Source: Chitinophaga pinensis (lineage in GTDB: Bacteria; Bacteroidota; Bacteroidia; AKYH767-A; OLB10). Taken from it: a DNA stretch of 37,549 bases. Where the stretch lies: positions 1-37,549 of the forward strand of contig CALQOD010000017.1 in assembly GCA_943332105.1 (NCBI GenBank), read 5' to 3'. This document shows positions 16,170 through 24,733 of this stretch, piece by piece. The notes beneath the pieces were generated by a model that did not search any database, was not told the DNA's origin, and saw nothing but the letters and a program-made list of their open reading frames with translations. The translations under genes and the position numbers were made by a program. Position 1 is the first letter of the stretch. Each line of letters opens with the position of its first letter.

Positions 16170-17122
16170 TAAATTATTTTCCAGTCATCTTCAAATTGAA
16201 ATCCTCGTAATAGATCACCAATAGGCATTCGTTTTTTACCAGGCAACTGCGCTTCTAATACATTTACAAAACCATCTGCTCCACTGATTTTCAAAAATGA
16301 TTTTCCATCGGTCACTAATTGATGTGTTAGAAAAACTCCTGCTTCTTCTTTCTCAGATTTAAAAATCTTCATTGCAAAAATAGAATCATCCGTTTTCTGC
16401 ATTTCTACAAATGCACCAGGATAAGGCGATAAACCGCGAATATGATTATGTATTTCTGAAATCGTTTTTGAAAAATCTAATTTGCAATCCTCTTTAAAAA
16501 TCTTTGGAGCATGTTTAAGTTCTTCTGTAGATTTAAAAAACATTTCCTGAGGAAGAGCCTTTATTCCACCATGCTCAATATGCTGAACGGTTTTTAAAAC
16601 TAACCCTGCTCCTATTTGCATCATGCGGTCGTGCAATTCTCCTGCTAATTCATTTTCTCCGATTGAAACTTCTTCACGAAAGATAATACTACCCGTATCA
16701 ATTTCTTGTTGCAAAAAGAAAGTAGTCAATCCTGTTTTTGCTTCGCCATTCATGACTGCACGATTAATTGGCGCTGCGCCTCTATATTGAGGTAACAAAG
16801 ATCCATGTAAATTAAATGTCCCTAGTGCCGGCATCGACCATAACACTTCTGGCATCATACGAAAGGCAACTACAATTTGAAGATCGGATTGCAATGATTT
16901 AACTTCATCTAAAAAAGATTGCGCTTTTAACTTCTCAGGTTGTAACACTTTTAATCCTTTTAATAAAGCATATTCTTTAACAGCAGAAAAAGTTAGTTGT
17001 TGTCCGCGCCCTGAAGGCTTATCGGGAGCAGTAACTACAGCTACAACATCAAAACCATTCTCTACTAAAATATTTAAAGAAGGAACTGCAAATTCCGGAG
17101 TTCCGTAATAGATAATTTTCAT
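16169..17122 (-). CDS. fmt: Methionyl-tRNA formyltransferase
   Basis: Formylates the methionyl group of initiator tRNA using 10-formyl-THF. 317 residues, normal length. The N-terminal hydrolase domain has IYYGTPEFAVPSL and PDKPSGRG, the catalytic NLHGSLLPQYRGAAPINRAV with the Asn-His pair, and later QQEIDTGSIIF with the catalytic Asp. The C-terminal tRNA-binding domain includes RGLSPYPGAFV. It overlaps the upstream lipoprotein gene by 4 bp (ATGA) and the downstream sirtuin by 1 bp. The usual partner def (peptide deformylase) is not here. Confidence 0.95.
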   Translation of the reverse strand: MKIIYYGTPEFAVPSLNILVENGFDVVAVVTAPDKPSGRGQQLTFSAVKEYALLKGLKVLQPEKLKAQSFLDEVKSLQSDLQIVVAFRMMPEVLWSMPALGTFNLHGSLLPQYRGAAPINRAVMNGEAKTGLTTFFLQQEIDTGSIIFREEVSIGENELAGELHDRMMQIGAGLVLKTVQHIEHGGIKALPQEMFFKSTEELKHAPKIFKEDCKLDFSKTISEIHNHIRGLSPYPGAFVEMQKTDDSIFAMKIFKSEKEEAGVFLTHQLVTDGKSFLKISGADGFVNVLEAQLPGKKRMPIGDLLRGFQFEDDWKII

Positions 17123-17433
17123 TTTTTCAGATATACAATTTCACTCACTTTAATTAATGGTCCTCCCATACAAATCGAAACCCCTCCTTTCACAAAATTG
17201 AACTTCACTCCTATTTTTAATCCATTTACTTTTACTGAATCGGGTAAATTAGCTGGTTCATATCGCTTATTATTATCGTCTGACAATAAAAACTGACAAC
17301 CATCTACTTTACGGTTATCTAACACCGTTACATTCGTATAACCTTGTTTATTGAAATCCGACTCAATACTTTTTGTCGATTTACATCCAACAAAAAGAAA
17401 GTACAATATAAAAGCTAGTTTTATTTTATTCAT
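17119..17433 (-). CDS. Small predicted lipoprotein
   Basis: 104 residues from ATG 17433: MNKIKLAFILYFLFVGC, a signal peptide ending in a lipobox (LFVGC), then a soluble domain with DGCQFLL, YEPANLPDSVKVNGLKIGVKF and GGVSICMGGPLIKVSEI. The pairing of a DGC cysteine with an SIC cysteine about 45 residues later suggests a disulfide. It resembles unnamed Bacteroidota lipoproteins with an OB-like or META-like layout; no function is known to me. The upstream TTG at 17445 would place extra residues before the signal and is not preferred. It overlaps both neighbours (8 bp with MATE, 4 bp with fmt). Confidence 0.75.
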   Translation of the reverse strand: MNKIKLAFILYFLFVGCKSTKSIESDFNKQGYTNVTVLDNRKVDGCQFLLSDDNNKRYEPANLPDSVKVNGLKIGVKFNFVKGGVSICMGGPLIKVSEIVYLKK

Positions 17434-18778
17434 GATTGTAAGCAATAAGATTCATTTTAGATTTCCACTTTCCAGAATAAAGATAGCCAAAACAAAAAAC
17501 AGTCATCAACGACCAATAGAGAATTTCCACCATCCACATGGATGAAGCTGTTGACTTGAGTACTAAGGAGCAAATGAAAATATAGATCAGGTAAATTGAA
17601 ATATTAACGATCTCTAAATTCATAGCCACGCTAGTCGCACCCGTCCCCGAAAGAGCACTAAGTTGTATCATCCCAATAGAAAATAGCAATGTGGAAATGC
17701 AAATAATTGGAAAATCGCGAAAAGCACCTTCAATTAATGAGCTATCAGATGTAGTCAAATGAAATAACCAATCAGGATAAATTAAAATCAATCCAACGGA
17801 TACAATACCAACAACTAGACTAAATAATGTAATTTTTTTTACGAGCGGCATTACTTGCTCTGATTTGTTTTGTCCAATTAAATTAGAGACCATCGTATTT
17901 GCTGCTTGTGAGAAGCCCCAGATGGGAGTCATTAGCACCATGTAAATACTACGAAGAACATTAGAGATAGCTAAATCATGTGCTCCTAATCGTCCAATTA
18001 AAACAAAGAAGATAAACCAGGCCACCATTGAAATCAAATGTTGGAACACAATTGGCAAAGAAAGTATGGTTATTTGCTTCATCTGAAGGAAGCTCACCGA
18101 TTTAAACTTAAACAATTCAAATGCTTTAAATTCTTTATGCCAAAAAGTATAGACAATTGCATAAACCGCTGCAATAGTTTCTGAAAGTGATGATGCTAGT
18201 CCGCTACCAGCGACGCCTAGCGCTGGCGCCCCCCAATGACCTAATGTAAACATGTAATTAAATACAATATTGAGACCCATCATTAAGAAAGTAGAATAAC
18301 TAATGATTCGTGTATAAGCTATGCCTGTATAAAATGAACGGAGTGCGGTTAACACCATCATAAACATTAAACTCCAAGAACGCGTTTCTAGATAATCACG
18401 GCAATAACCTGCTATCTCCCTATCTCTGACGAACATGGATACAATAAATGGCAAAAAAGAATAAAGCACTAAAATCATTACGGCGGATATACCAACCGTT
18501 AGTAAAAGGCCATTATCAAATACTTTGTTTATTTCTTCATTGCGCCCTTCTCCATTTCTTCTAGCAATTAAAATCTGAATTCCTGTTCCGAATCCGAAGC
18601 CAATCATCACTCCAATGAAATAAAACAAACCACCTAATGCAGAAGCTGCTAATTGTGGCTCTCCCAAACGCGCTACAAATGCAACATCGGTAAAATTAAT
18701 AACTGCGTTCGCAAGCGAACCCAGCATAATGGGTGCTGCTATTTGCCAGATATTATGATAATCCGATTTAATCTTCAT
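17426..18778 (-). CDS. MATE family efflux transporter
   Basis: 450-residue, 12-helix multidrug/toxin extrusion protein of the DinF/NorM kind: IAAPIMLGSLANAVINFTDVAFVARLGEPQLAASALGG at the start is the characteristic MATE N-lobe, and GASGLASSL-like (VAGSGLASSLSE) plus FSQAANTMVSNLIGQ mark the second lobe. It presumably expels cationic drugs or metabolites with Na+ or H+. It overlaps the GNAT gene by 11 bp and the lipoprotein gene by 8 bp, inside a compact operon. Substrate unknown. Confidence 0.87.
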   Translation of the reverse strand: MKIKSDYHNIWQIAAPIMLGSLANAVINFTDVAFVARLGEPQLAASALGGLFYFIGVMIGFGFGTGIQILIARRNGEGRNEEINKVFDNGLLLTVGISAVMILVLYSFLPFIVSMFVRDREIAGYCRDYLETRSWSLMFMMVLTALRSFYTGIAYTRIISYSTFLMMGLNIVFNYMFTLGHWGAPALGVAGSGLASSLSETIAAVYAIVYTFWHKEFKAFELFKFKSVSFLQMKQITILSLPIVFQHLISMVAWFIFFVLIGRLGAHDLAISNVLRSIYMVLMTPIWGFSQAANTMVSNLIGQNKSEQVMPLVKKITLFSLVVGIVSVGLILIYPDWLFHLTTSDSSLIEGAFRDFPIICISTLLFSIGMIQLSALSGTGATSVAMNLEIVNISIYLIYIFICSLVLKSTASSMWMVEILYWSLMTVFCFGYLYSGKWKSKMNLIAYNHE

Positions 18779-19208
18779 AAACAGATAAAGAATAAATCAT
18801 TTTATAATGAGGGATATTCGCCTCGTAAAATAATTCACCAATAGGCTCAAATCCATTGCGAGAATAAACATTCATTGCCGCCACTTGAGCATGTAAGTAA
18901 ATTAATTTTTTAAAAGGAACTACATCAGACAGTACCTGTTTCACAAGTGCGCCTCCTATGCCATTATTCCTAAATTCAGGCAAAACAGAAAATCGTTCAA
19001 GTTTAATTCCATTATCGGTATGCCGCCAGCGTGATGTAGCGGCTGGTTGATTATCAACAAAAACGAGATAATGTGTGGCTATTGATTCATACTCATCATA
19101 CTCCTCTTCGCTATCTACTTTCTGTTCTTCCACAAATACTTTTTGACGAATATCAAAAGCCATATCTGCATGACTCTTATCTTGAATATCGAAAGAAATA
19201 ATCTTCAT
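18768..19208 (-). CDS. GNAT family N-acetyltransferase (ElaA-like)
   Basis: 146 residues. The N-terminal part (DIRQKVFVEEQKVD, then HYLVFVDNQPAATSRWR) is typical of ElaA/YjcF-type GNATs, and the acetyl-CoA loop is present as RFSVLPEFRNNGIGGALV (Q/RxxGxG/A form: RNNGIG). The C-terminal YSRNGFEPIGELFYEANIPHYKM completes the fold. Substrate unknown. First gene of the overlapping GNAT-MATE-lipoprotein-fmt-sirtuin operon; it begins 71 bp after the nucleoside phosphorylase stop and may be read through from it. Confidence 0.85.
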   Translation of the reverse strand: MKIISFDIQDKSHADMAFDIRQKVFVEEQKVDSEEEYDEYESIATHYLVFVDNQPAATSRWRHTDNGIKLERFSVLPEFRNNGIGGALVKQVLSDVVPFKKLIYLHAQVAAMNVYSRNGFEPIGELFYEANIPHYKMIYSLSVYED

Positions 19209-19279
19209 CTGTAAATAATTTTCACAAATGTAAACAACCTTACCTAATTCAAATGAATAACAACAATTGTTTAAAAACT

Positions 19280-20155
19280 TTACAAGGCAGCAAGTCTGTC
19301 GAGCGTAAGTTGAATCAAGTTATGCATAGACTCTTCAGACTTTTTACTAAATTCTTGCGTAATGCGATTAGCAACTATTACATTTACTGAGCAGCAATGA
19401 TGCCCTAGAAGCTTTGCTAAACCGAACATTGCACCTGTTTCCATTTCGAAATTAGTCACCTTATGTCCATGATAATCGAAGGATGTTAGCTTTTCAATTA
19501 AATCGTAACGACTAGCCTTTAATCGAAGCTGACGGACCTGAGGAGCATAAAATCCTGAGCAGGAAGCGGTAATACCAGTAAAAACATCTGGAGAAAGCAC
19601 ATTAAACAACAAATCAGATGACTTTGCAAGATATGACTCAGGAAATATACTTTTATTAGGAAGATGAATTCGGAATGCATCAATAATTTCTTTTTCTAGT
19701 CCCTCGTTTGTAAGTTCATAAAAATTCAACAATCCATCTAATCCTAATCCGTAACTTGAACAAACAAACGAATCAACTGGAATCTCGGCTTGCAAAGAAC
19801 CAGAAGTACCAATTCTAACTAGTTTCAGAGATGTCAGGTTTGGTTTTATCTCGCGAGATTTAAGATCAATATTCACTAATGCGTCTAATTCATTATAAAC
19901 AATATCAATATTATCTGTACCAATTCCTGTTGATAGTACGGTAATACGGCGGCCTTTGTATAAGCCAGTATGCGTAATAAACTCCCGTTTGTTTTTCTTA
20001 ATCTCAATTGAATCAAAATAATTGCTTACCATTGAAACACGATCAGGATCACCTACATTGATGATAATATCACTAATTTCATGAGGTAAAAGGTTCAAAT
20101 GATATACACTACCATCTTTATTTAAAATTAATTCCGATTCTGCAATTTTTGACAT
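19280..20155 (-). CDS. Nucleoside phosphorylase (uridine phosphorylase-like)
   Basis: 291 residues of the PNP/UDP family 1 fold: INVGDPDR with the phosphate-binding Gly and Arg, STGIGTDNIDIVYNELD, RIGTSGSLQ with the second phosphate site, and NFEMETGAMFGLAKLLGH with the ribose-binding Met-Glu pair. It cleaves a nucleoside with phosphate to base and ribose-1-phosphate in salvage. Pyrimidine rather than purine preference is inferred from the overall uridine phosphorylase-like layout and is less certain. It is divergent from the Usp gene with overlapping promoters. Confidence 0.83.
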   Translation of the reverse strand: MSKIAESELILNKDGSVYHLNLLPHEISDIIINVGDPDRVSMVSNYFDSIEIKKNKREFITHTGLYKGRRITVLSTGIGTDNIDIVYNELDALVNIDLKSREIKPNLTSLKLVRIGTSGSLQAEIPVDSFVCSSYGLGLDGLLNFYELTNEGLEKEIIDAFRIHLPNKSIFPESYLAKSSDLLFNVLSPDVFTGITASCSGFYAPQVRQLRLKASRYDLIEKLTSFDYHGHKVTNFEMETGAMFGLAKLLGHHCCSVNVIVANRITQEFSKKSEESMHNLIQLTLDRLAAL

Positions 20156-20175
20156 ATTTTTTTTGTATAATTTTG
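20149..20175 (+). promoter_or_regulatory. Candidate promoter of the usp-recQ-cdaA cluster
   Basis: TAATTTTG at 20168-20175 matches TAnnTTTG; TTG at 20149-20151 lies 16 bp upstream, slightly short. Expected transcript start near 20182 with a leader of about 23 nt. Confidence 0.5.
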
Positions 20176-20183
20176 TCCCTGAA

Positions 20184-20191
20184 CAAATATA
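20184..20191 (-). promoter_or_regulatory. -7 box of the nucleoside phosphorylase promoter
   Basis: Minus-strand TATATTTG, a full match to TAnnTTTG, giving a start near 20177 and a leader of about 22 nt before ATG 20155. No well-spaced -33 TTG was found (the nearest is 25 bp away). Confidence 0.45.
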
Positions 20192-20204
20192 ACAACATAC
20201 AGCT

Positions 20205-21086
20205 ATGTGCGCCTATCAAAATCACATTATTATTCCGGTAGATTTCAGTGAACAATCGATGATTGCATTGAATCAAACATTTAATCTTGCCCGTTTGACG
20301 AAATCAGATATAACTCTTTTACATGTAATTGATGGTGATGTTTTTTCTTCAATGATCAACATTTTCTCTCATAATGATTTTAAAGAAGAAATTTACAGAG
20401 AAGGAATCCAATCCAAACTAAATAAGATTGCTAACGAAACAATAGCAAAAACAGGTTTAGAAGTTAAAACAAGAATTGAAAAAGGTAAAATTTACGATTG
20501 TGTAAATGAGGTAGCGACCGAAATAAATGCTGCTTTTATCGTAATGGGTACAAATGGTGCTTCTTCAATTGCAAAACGTTTTATTGGCTCTAATGCTGTT
20601 AAAGTAATCGGAACAGCTCCATGTCCCGTGATTACAATCAAAGGGAAAGAACACAATGCTGGATGTAATACAATTGTTTTACCTCTTGATCTATCAAAAG
20701 AAACTAAAGAAAAGGTTGGTAAGTGCATAGAGATTGCTAAATTCTTTAATTCCTTTGTAAAAGTAATGACTGTTGATTCTTCCAGTGATGAATTCTTAAA
20801 TAAAAAACTAGAACGTCAGATGGATCAGGTGTTAGATTTTCTTCGTGAGAATGGAATTCAATGCTCTGGTGAATTTGTAGAAAATTCTGATGTTGCCGAA
20901 GGTGTACTTGATTATTCTAAAAAAGAAAATGCGGATTTAATTATCATCATGACGCAACAAGAATTAGAATTCACAGAATACTTTATAGGAACTGCATCTG
21001 CAAAGATTATTAATCATTCGGATATTCCAATTTGTAGTATTCGTCCGATGAAAAGAAAGGACACTACAACATTTGTTATACAATAA
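20205..21086 (+). CDS. Tandem-domain universal stress protein
   Basis: 293 residues with two UspA domains. Domain 1 starts at IIIPVDFSEQSMIAL and has an intact ATP site, GTNGASSIAKRFIGSNA, in the G-x2-G-x9-G-S form, then PCPVITI. Domain 2 (TIVLPLDLSKETKEKV to ICSIRP) has lost the first two glycines (MTQQELEFTEYFIGTASA), so probably only domain 1 binds nucleotide. It is followed 12 bp later by a paralogue of the same layout. Likely a cytoplasmic stress or nucleotide-sensing protein; partners unknown. Confidence 0.88.
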   Translation: MCAYQNHIIIPVDFSEQSMIALNQTFNLARLTKSDITLLHVIDGDVFSSMINIFSHNDFKEEIYREGIQSKLNKIANETIAKTGLEVKTRIEKGKIYDCVNEVATEINAAFIVMGTNGASSIAKRFIGSNAVKVIGTAPCPVITIKGKEHNAGCNTIVLPLDLSKETKEKVGKCIEIAKFFNSFVKVMTVDSSSDEFLNKKLERQMDQVLDFLRENGIQCSGEFVENSDVAEGVLDYSKKENADLIIIMTQQELEFTEYFIGTASAKIINHSDIPICSIRPMKRKDTTTFVIQ

Positions 21087-21098
21087 AACAAGAAACCT

Positions 21099-21974
21099 AT
21101 GAATAGAAGCTTTCATGTTACCAAACTGCTTGTTCCTTATGACTATTCTGAATCAGCCGCAATTGGCTTAGAACACGCTGTTATTTTTGCAAAATCTTTT
21201 GGGGCAGAAATATTCTTGTTGCATATTTTAGAAGCTTCTACATTTCAGAACTCTTTGACACATTTATTTTCTTCGGTAGAAAAAAAAGCCGAAGAAACTT
21301 CTAAAGAAAAACTAGAGGAAATTGCACTTTCAATTTCTAGTCGAAGTGGTGTTAAGGTATCTGTTATGACAGAAGTTGGAAAAACATACAAGATAATTTC
21401 TACAGTTGCTACCTCCGTTGCAGCTGATTTAATTTTTATGGGAACGCATGGAAGCAGTGGAAATAGTTATAGCATTGGCAGTAATACCACAAAAGTTGTA
21501 CAAGAAGCTCCATGTCCGATAATTGCTGTACAAAACCACGCTGAAAAATCTTCATACGATACAATTATTTTACCCATAGATGATTCTACTGAATCGCGAC
21601 AAAAAGTTACTTTCGCTTTGGAAATTGCGAGAAAGTATAAGTCCAAAATTGTTGTTGCTGGATTAATGCAAAGCTCTAACGATGATTATCAAAGGAAATT
21701 TTATTTGAAAATAGATCAGGTGCAAGATTTTCTTGCTGACCATGGTTGTGAGAGCATTTCTGCCATCTATCAAGGAGATTTATATAAAAACACAATCAAA
21801 GCATGTGAAGAGCATAATGGCGATTTATTAGTTATTATGACTGAACAAGAACCTGGAATTACAGGATTATTGATGGGCACATATGCTAACAAAGTGATTA
21901 ATGGGTCACGCATACCTGTCATGACTATCCGGCCAGCTGAAATCGACCCTGATCGAATTACTGTTTCATTTTAA
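21099..21974 (+). CDS. Second tandem-domain universal stress protein
   Basis: 291 residues, same two-domain plan as the preceding gene and probably a duplicate of it, though diverged. Domain 1 (LLVPYDYSESAAIGLEHAV) carries GTHGSSGNSYSIGSNTT, a nucleotide loop one residue shorter than the standard G-x2-G-x9-G-S; domain 2 ends MTEQEPGITGLLMGTYANKV and lacks the glycine-rich site. recQ begins 10 bp downstream, so it probably shares a transcript with recQ and cdaA. Confidence 0.87.
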   Translation: MNRSFHVTKLLVPYDYSESAAIGLEHAVIFAKSFGAEIFLLHILEASTFQNSLTHLFSSVEKKAEETSKEKLEEIALSISSRSGVKVSVMTEVGKTYKIISTVATSVAADLIFMGTHGSSGNSYSIGSNTTKVVQEAPCPIIAVQNHAEKSSYDTIILPIDDSTESRQKVTFALEIARKYKSKIVVAGLMQSSNDDYQRKFYLKIDQVQDFLADHGCESISAIYQGDLYKNTIKACEEHNGDLLVIMTEQEPGITGLLMGTYANKVINGSRIPVMTIRPAEIDPDRITVSF

Positions 21975-21984
21975 TATTTTTTAC

Positions 21985-23907
21985 ATGAACGAAATACATC
22001 AATTGCTTAAAAAGCATTTTGGATATGATGCATTTCGGCCACTGCAAGAAGAAATAATTGAATCCGTACTTCAAAAAAAAGATACACTCGCCATTTTACC
22101 TACTGGAGGAGGAAAATCAATTTGTTTTCAGATTCCTGCTTTATCAATTGGAGGATTATGTTTGGTTGTATCCCCGCTGATAGCCCTGATGAAAGATCAG
22201 GAAGAACAACTATTGAACAAAGGAATTCGAAGTGCGGCGCTAATATCTGGTATAACAAGAAGAGAAACAGATATAATAATTGGAAACTGTATTCATGGAG
22301 ACTATCGCTTTTTATATGTCTCACCAGAGCGATTGAGCAGCGATACCTTTATGATACAATTAGCGAACATGCCAGTAAGTATGATTGCTATTGACGAAGC
22401 ACATTGTATTTCGCAATGGGGGTATGACTTTCGTCCATCTTATTTAAACATTTTTAAAATTAGAGAATTATTTCCCGAAGCCCCCGTAATTGCGCTTACC
22501 GCATCAGCCACACCAGAAGTACAAATTGATATTTGTGATAAATTAAAATTTAAAAAAGGCCATCAGAAATTTTTAAAAAGTTTCAGCAGACCTAATTTAT
22601 CATATATTATCCGAAATGATGAAAATAAATACGAAAAAGTTCTTCAAGTATTAAAATCTGTTCAAGGAACCGCTATTATTTATGTAAGAAGTAGAAATAA
22701 AACACAAGACATCTCGGCATGGTTAAATAGCAATAAAATTACTGCAGATTATTACCATGCGGGATTAGATAGCCAATCAAGAGCTGAAAAGCAAACTAAA
22801 TGGATGAATAACCAAACGCGTGTTATTGTTGCAACAAACGCTTTTGGAATGGGCATTAATAAAGAAAATGTACGTTCTGTAATCCACTTCGATATACCTG
22901 ACGATTTAGAAAGCTATTATCAAGAAGCTGGTCGCGGTGGCCGTGATGAAAAACCAGCCTATGCTGTTTTAATTTACTCTGAAAGTGACCTGCTACAATT
23001 AAAAGAAAAAAAAGAAAAGAACTTCCCAGAGATTACCGAAATAAAACGCATTTACAATTCACTTTGTAATTTTTTAAATATCCCTGTTGAATCTGGATTG
23101 AATACTACTTTTCCATTTGATTTTTATAGTTTTTGCAATACCTATCAATTGAATAGTAATATTGCCATGAGCTGTTTAAAAGAATTGGTACATGCAGAAT
23201 TGATTGCAATGAGTGAAGCCGTATTCATGCCATCAAAATTAAAAATTATAGCCGACAAAATGGAGCTTTATAATTTACAAGTCAAATATCAACGATTTGA
23301 TAATTTGATAAAAGTAATATTAAGAAGCTATGGAGGTATATTTGACTACTATGTAAAAATCAATGAATTTCAATTATCAAAACAATTAAATACGGATAAA
23401 TCAACAATTGTAAATTTACTTAAAGAATTAACGAAGCTTAATATGTTAGATTATATTCCTTCCAGTGATTATCCACAATTAACATTTCTTCATTCAAGAG
23501 TAACTACTGCAAATTTGTATTTTAACCCTAACGATATAAAAGCGAGAAAAAATAGATTTCAAGTTAGAGCAGATTCCTTTCTAAACTATGTTACAAGTAA
23601 TTCAAATTGTCGAAGTTTAATGATTGCATCATATTTTGGAGAAAAAAATATTAATACATGCGAAACTTGTGACTTTTGTAGAGATAAAAAAAAGTCCATA
23701 ATTAATGAAGAAGAGGAAAATAAAATAATTGAATTAATCAAAATAAAACTAAAAGCCAAAGCACTTTTAGCAAGTGAATTACAATTACAAATGCCAAAAG
23801 AATACAAATTAAAATCCGCAGCAGTAATTCGAATGCTATTAGACAACGGAACACTATTTAATGATAAAGAAGAAAGACTTTCAATAAAAATAAACTTACC
23901 TCAATAA
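21985..23907 (+). CDS. recQ: RecQ family ATP-dependent DNA helicase
   Basis: 640-residue 3'-5' superfamily 2 helicase. Motif 0 is FGYDAFRPLQEEII, Walker A LPTGGGKSICFQIPAL, the DEAH box AIDEAHCISQWGYDFRPSY, then ALTASATPEV and the arginine finger region QEAGRGGRDEKPA. The zinc site is complete: the Cys of NCRSLMIASYFGE plus CETCDFC. A winged-helix region follows. No HRDC domain is visible, so this is the short form. Works in recombination and fork repair. Sits between usp genes and cdaA in one direction with short gaps. Confidence 0.92.
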   Translation: MNEIHQLLKKHFGYDAFRPLQEEIIESVLQKKDTLAILPTGGGKSICFQIPALSIGGLCLVVSPLIALMKDQEEQLLNKGIRSAALISGITRRETDIIIGNCIHGDYRFLYVSPERLSSDTFMIQLANMPVSMIAIDEAHCISQWGYDFRPSYLNIFKIRELFPEAPVIALTASATPEVQIDICDKLKFKKGHQKFLKSFSRPNLSYIIRNDENKYEKVLQVLKSVQGTAIIYVRSRNKTQDISAWLNSNKITADYYHAGLDSQSRAEKQTKWMNNQTRVIVATNAFGMGINKENVRSVIHFDIPDDLESYYQEAGRGGRDEKPAYAVLIYSESDLLQLKEKKEKNFPEITEIKRIYNSLCNFLNIPVESGLNTTFPFDFYSFCNTYQLNSNIAMSCLKELVHAELIAMSEAVFMPSKLKIIADKMELYNLQVKYQRFDNLIKVILRSYGGIFDYYVKINEFQLSKQLNTDKSTIVNLLKELTKLNMLDYIPSSDYPQLTFLHSRVTTANLYFNPNDIKARKNRFQVRADSFLNYVTSNSNCRSLMIASYFGEKNINTCETCDFCRDKKKSIINEEEENKIIELIKIKLKAKALLASELQLQMPKEYKLKSAAVIRMLLDNGTLFNDKEERLSIKINLPQ

Positions 23908-23938
23908 TTATCTAATTATATTTAATAAATTCGTTGTT

Positions 23939-24733
23939 ATGGAACTATTTCATATTGGATTTTTAACAGTTCGCCTACTCGACTTACTTGATATTTTGAT
24001 TGTATCATTTTTATTATACAAAGTATATCAGCTATTAAAAGGAGGAACTGCCATCAATATTTTTATTGGTATTGTTTCGATGTATTTACTATGGTTTTTA
24101 TTTGTAAAGATTTTCGAAATGCAATTGCTAGGAGCTATTCTAGGGCAATTTATGAGTGTAGGTGTATTAGCTTTAATCATAGTATTCCAACAAGAGGTGA
24201 GACGGTTTTTAGTTTTACTTGGATCTAGCTCACTAACGGGGAAGGATAGCCTAACGCGAAAAATATTGCCATGGAACTGGAAAGAAGAACAAGTAATAAC
24301 GGCTGATTTAATTCCTGTAATCAAAGCATGCGAAAGCATGTCGAATACAAAAACCGGGGCAATATTGGTTTTATCTAGAACCACGGATTTAAAGTTTTTC
24401 GAAAATTCAGGAGATGCTATGGATGCAGATGTATCAAAGCGATTATTAGAAAGTATATTCTTTAAGAATAGTCCTTTGCATGATGGTGCAGTTATAATAA
24501 GAAATAACAAAATTAAAGCTGCCCGTTGTGTATTACCAGTAACCGACAATAACGAAATTCCCGCACAGCTAGGAATGCGCCACAGAGCGGCCCTAGGTAT
24601 AACAGAACAAAGTGATGCAATCTCAATTATCGTTTCTGAAGAAACAGGTAACATCAGCGTAGCAAAAAACGGAATTCTAGAAAACAATTTATCAATACAA
24701 GAATTCGAACACTACTTACAGCGAGAATACTAA
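23939..24733 (+). CDS. cdaA: Diadenylate cyclase CdaA
   Basis: Membrane-bound enzyme that makes c-di-AMP from two ATP. 264 residues: three N-terminal helices (within residues 10-80), a short linker, then the DAC (DisA_N) domain with both signature motifs, HDGAVII (DGA) and MRHRAALG (RHR). 31 bp downstream of recQ. The usual CdaR partner and GlmM are not in the window. Its stop overlaps the convergent TPR gene by 4 bp, leaving no room for a terminator between them. Confidence 0.94.
   Translation: MELFHIGFLTVRLLDLLDILIVSFLLYKVYQLLKGGTAINIFIGIVSMYLLWFLFVKIFEMQLLGAILGQFMSVGVLALIIVFQQEVRRFLVLLGSSSLTGKDSLTRKILPWNWKEEQVITADLIPVIKACESMSNTKTGAILVLSRTTDLKFFENSGDAMDADVSKRLLESIFFKNSPLHDGAVIIRNNKIKAARCVLPVTDNNEIPAQLGMRHRAALGITEQSDAISIIVSEETGNISVAKNGILENNLSIQEFEHYLQREY

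Noticed and set aside
24028-24687. 219-residue minus-strand frame within cdaA
   Set aside because: Shadow of the diadenylate cyclase, which has both DGA and RHR motifs on the plus strand.
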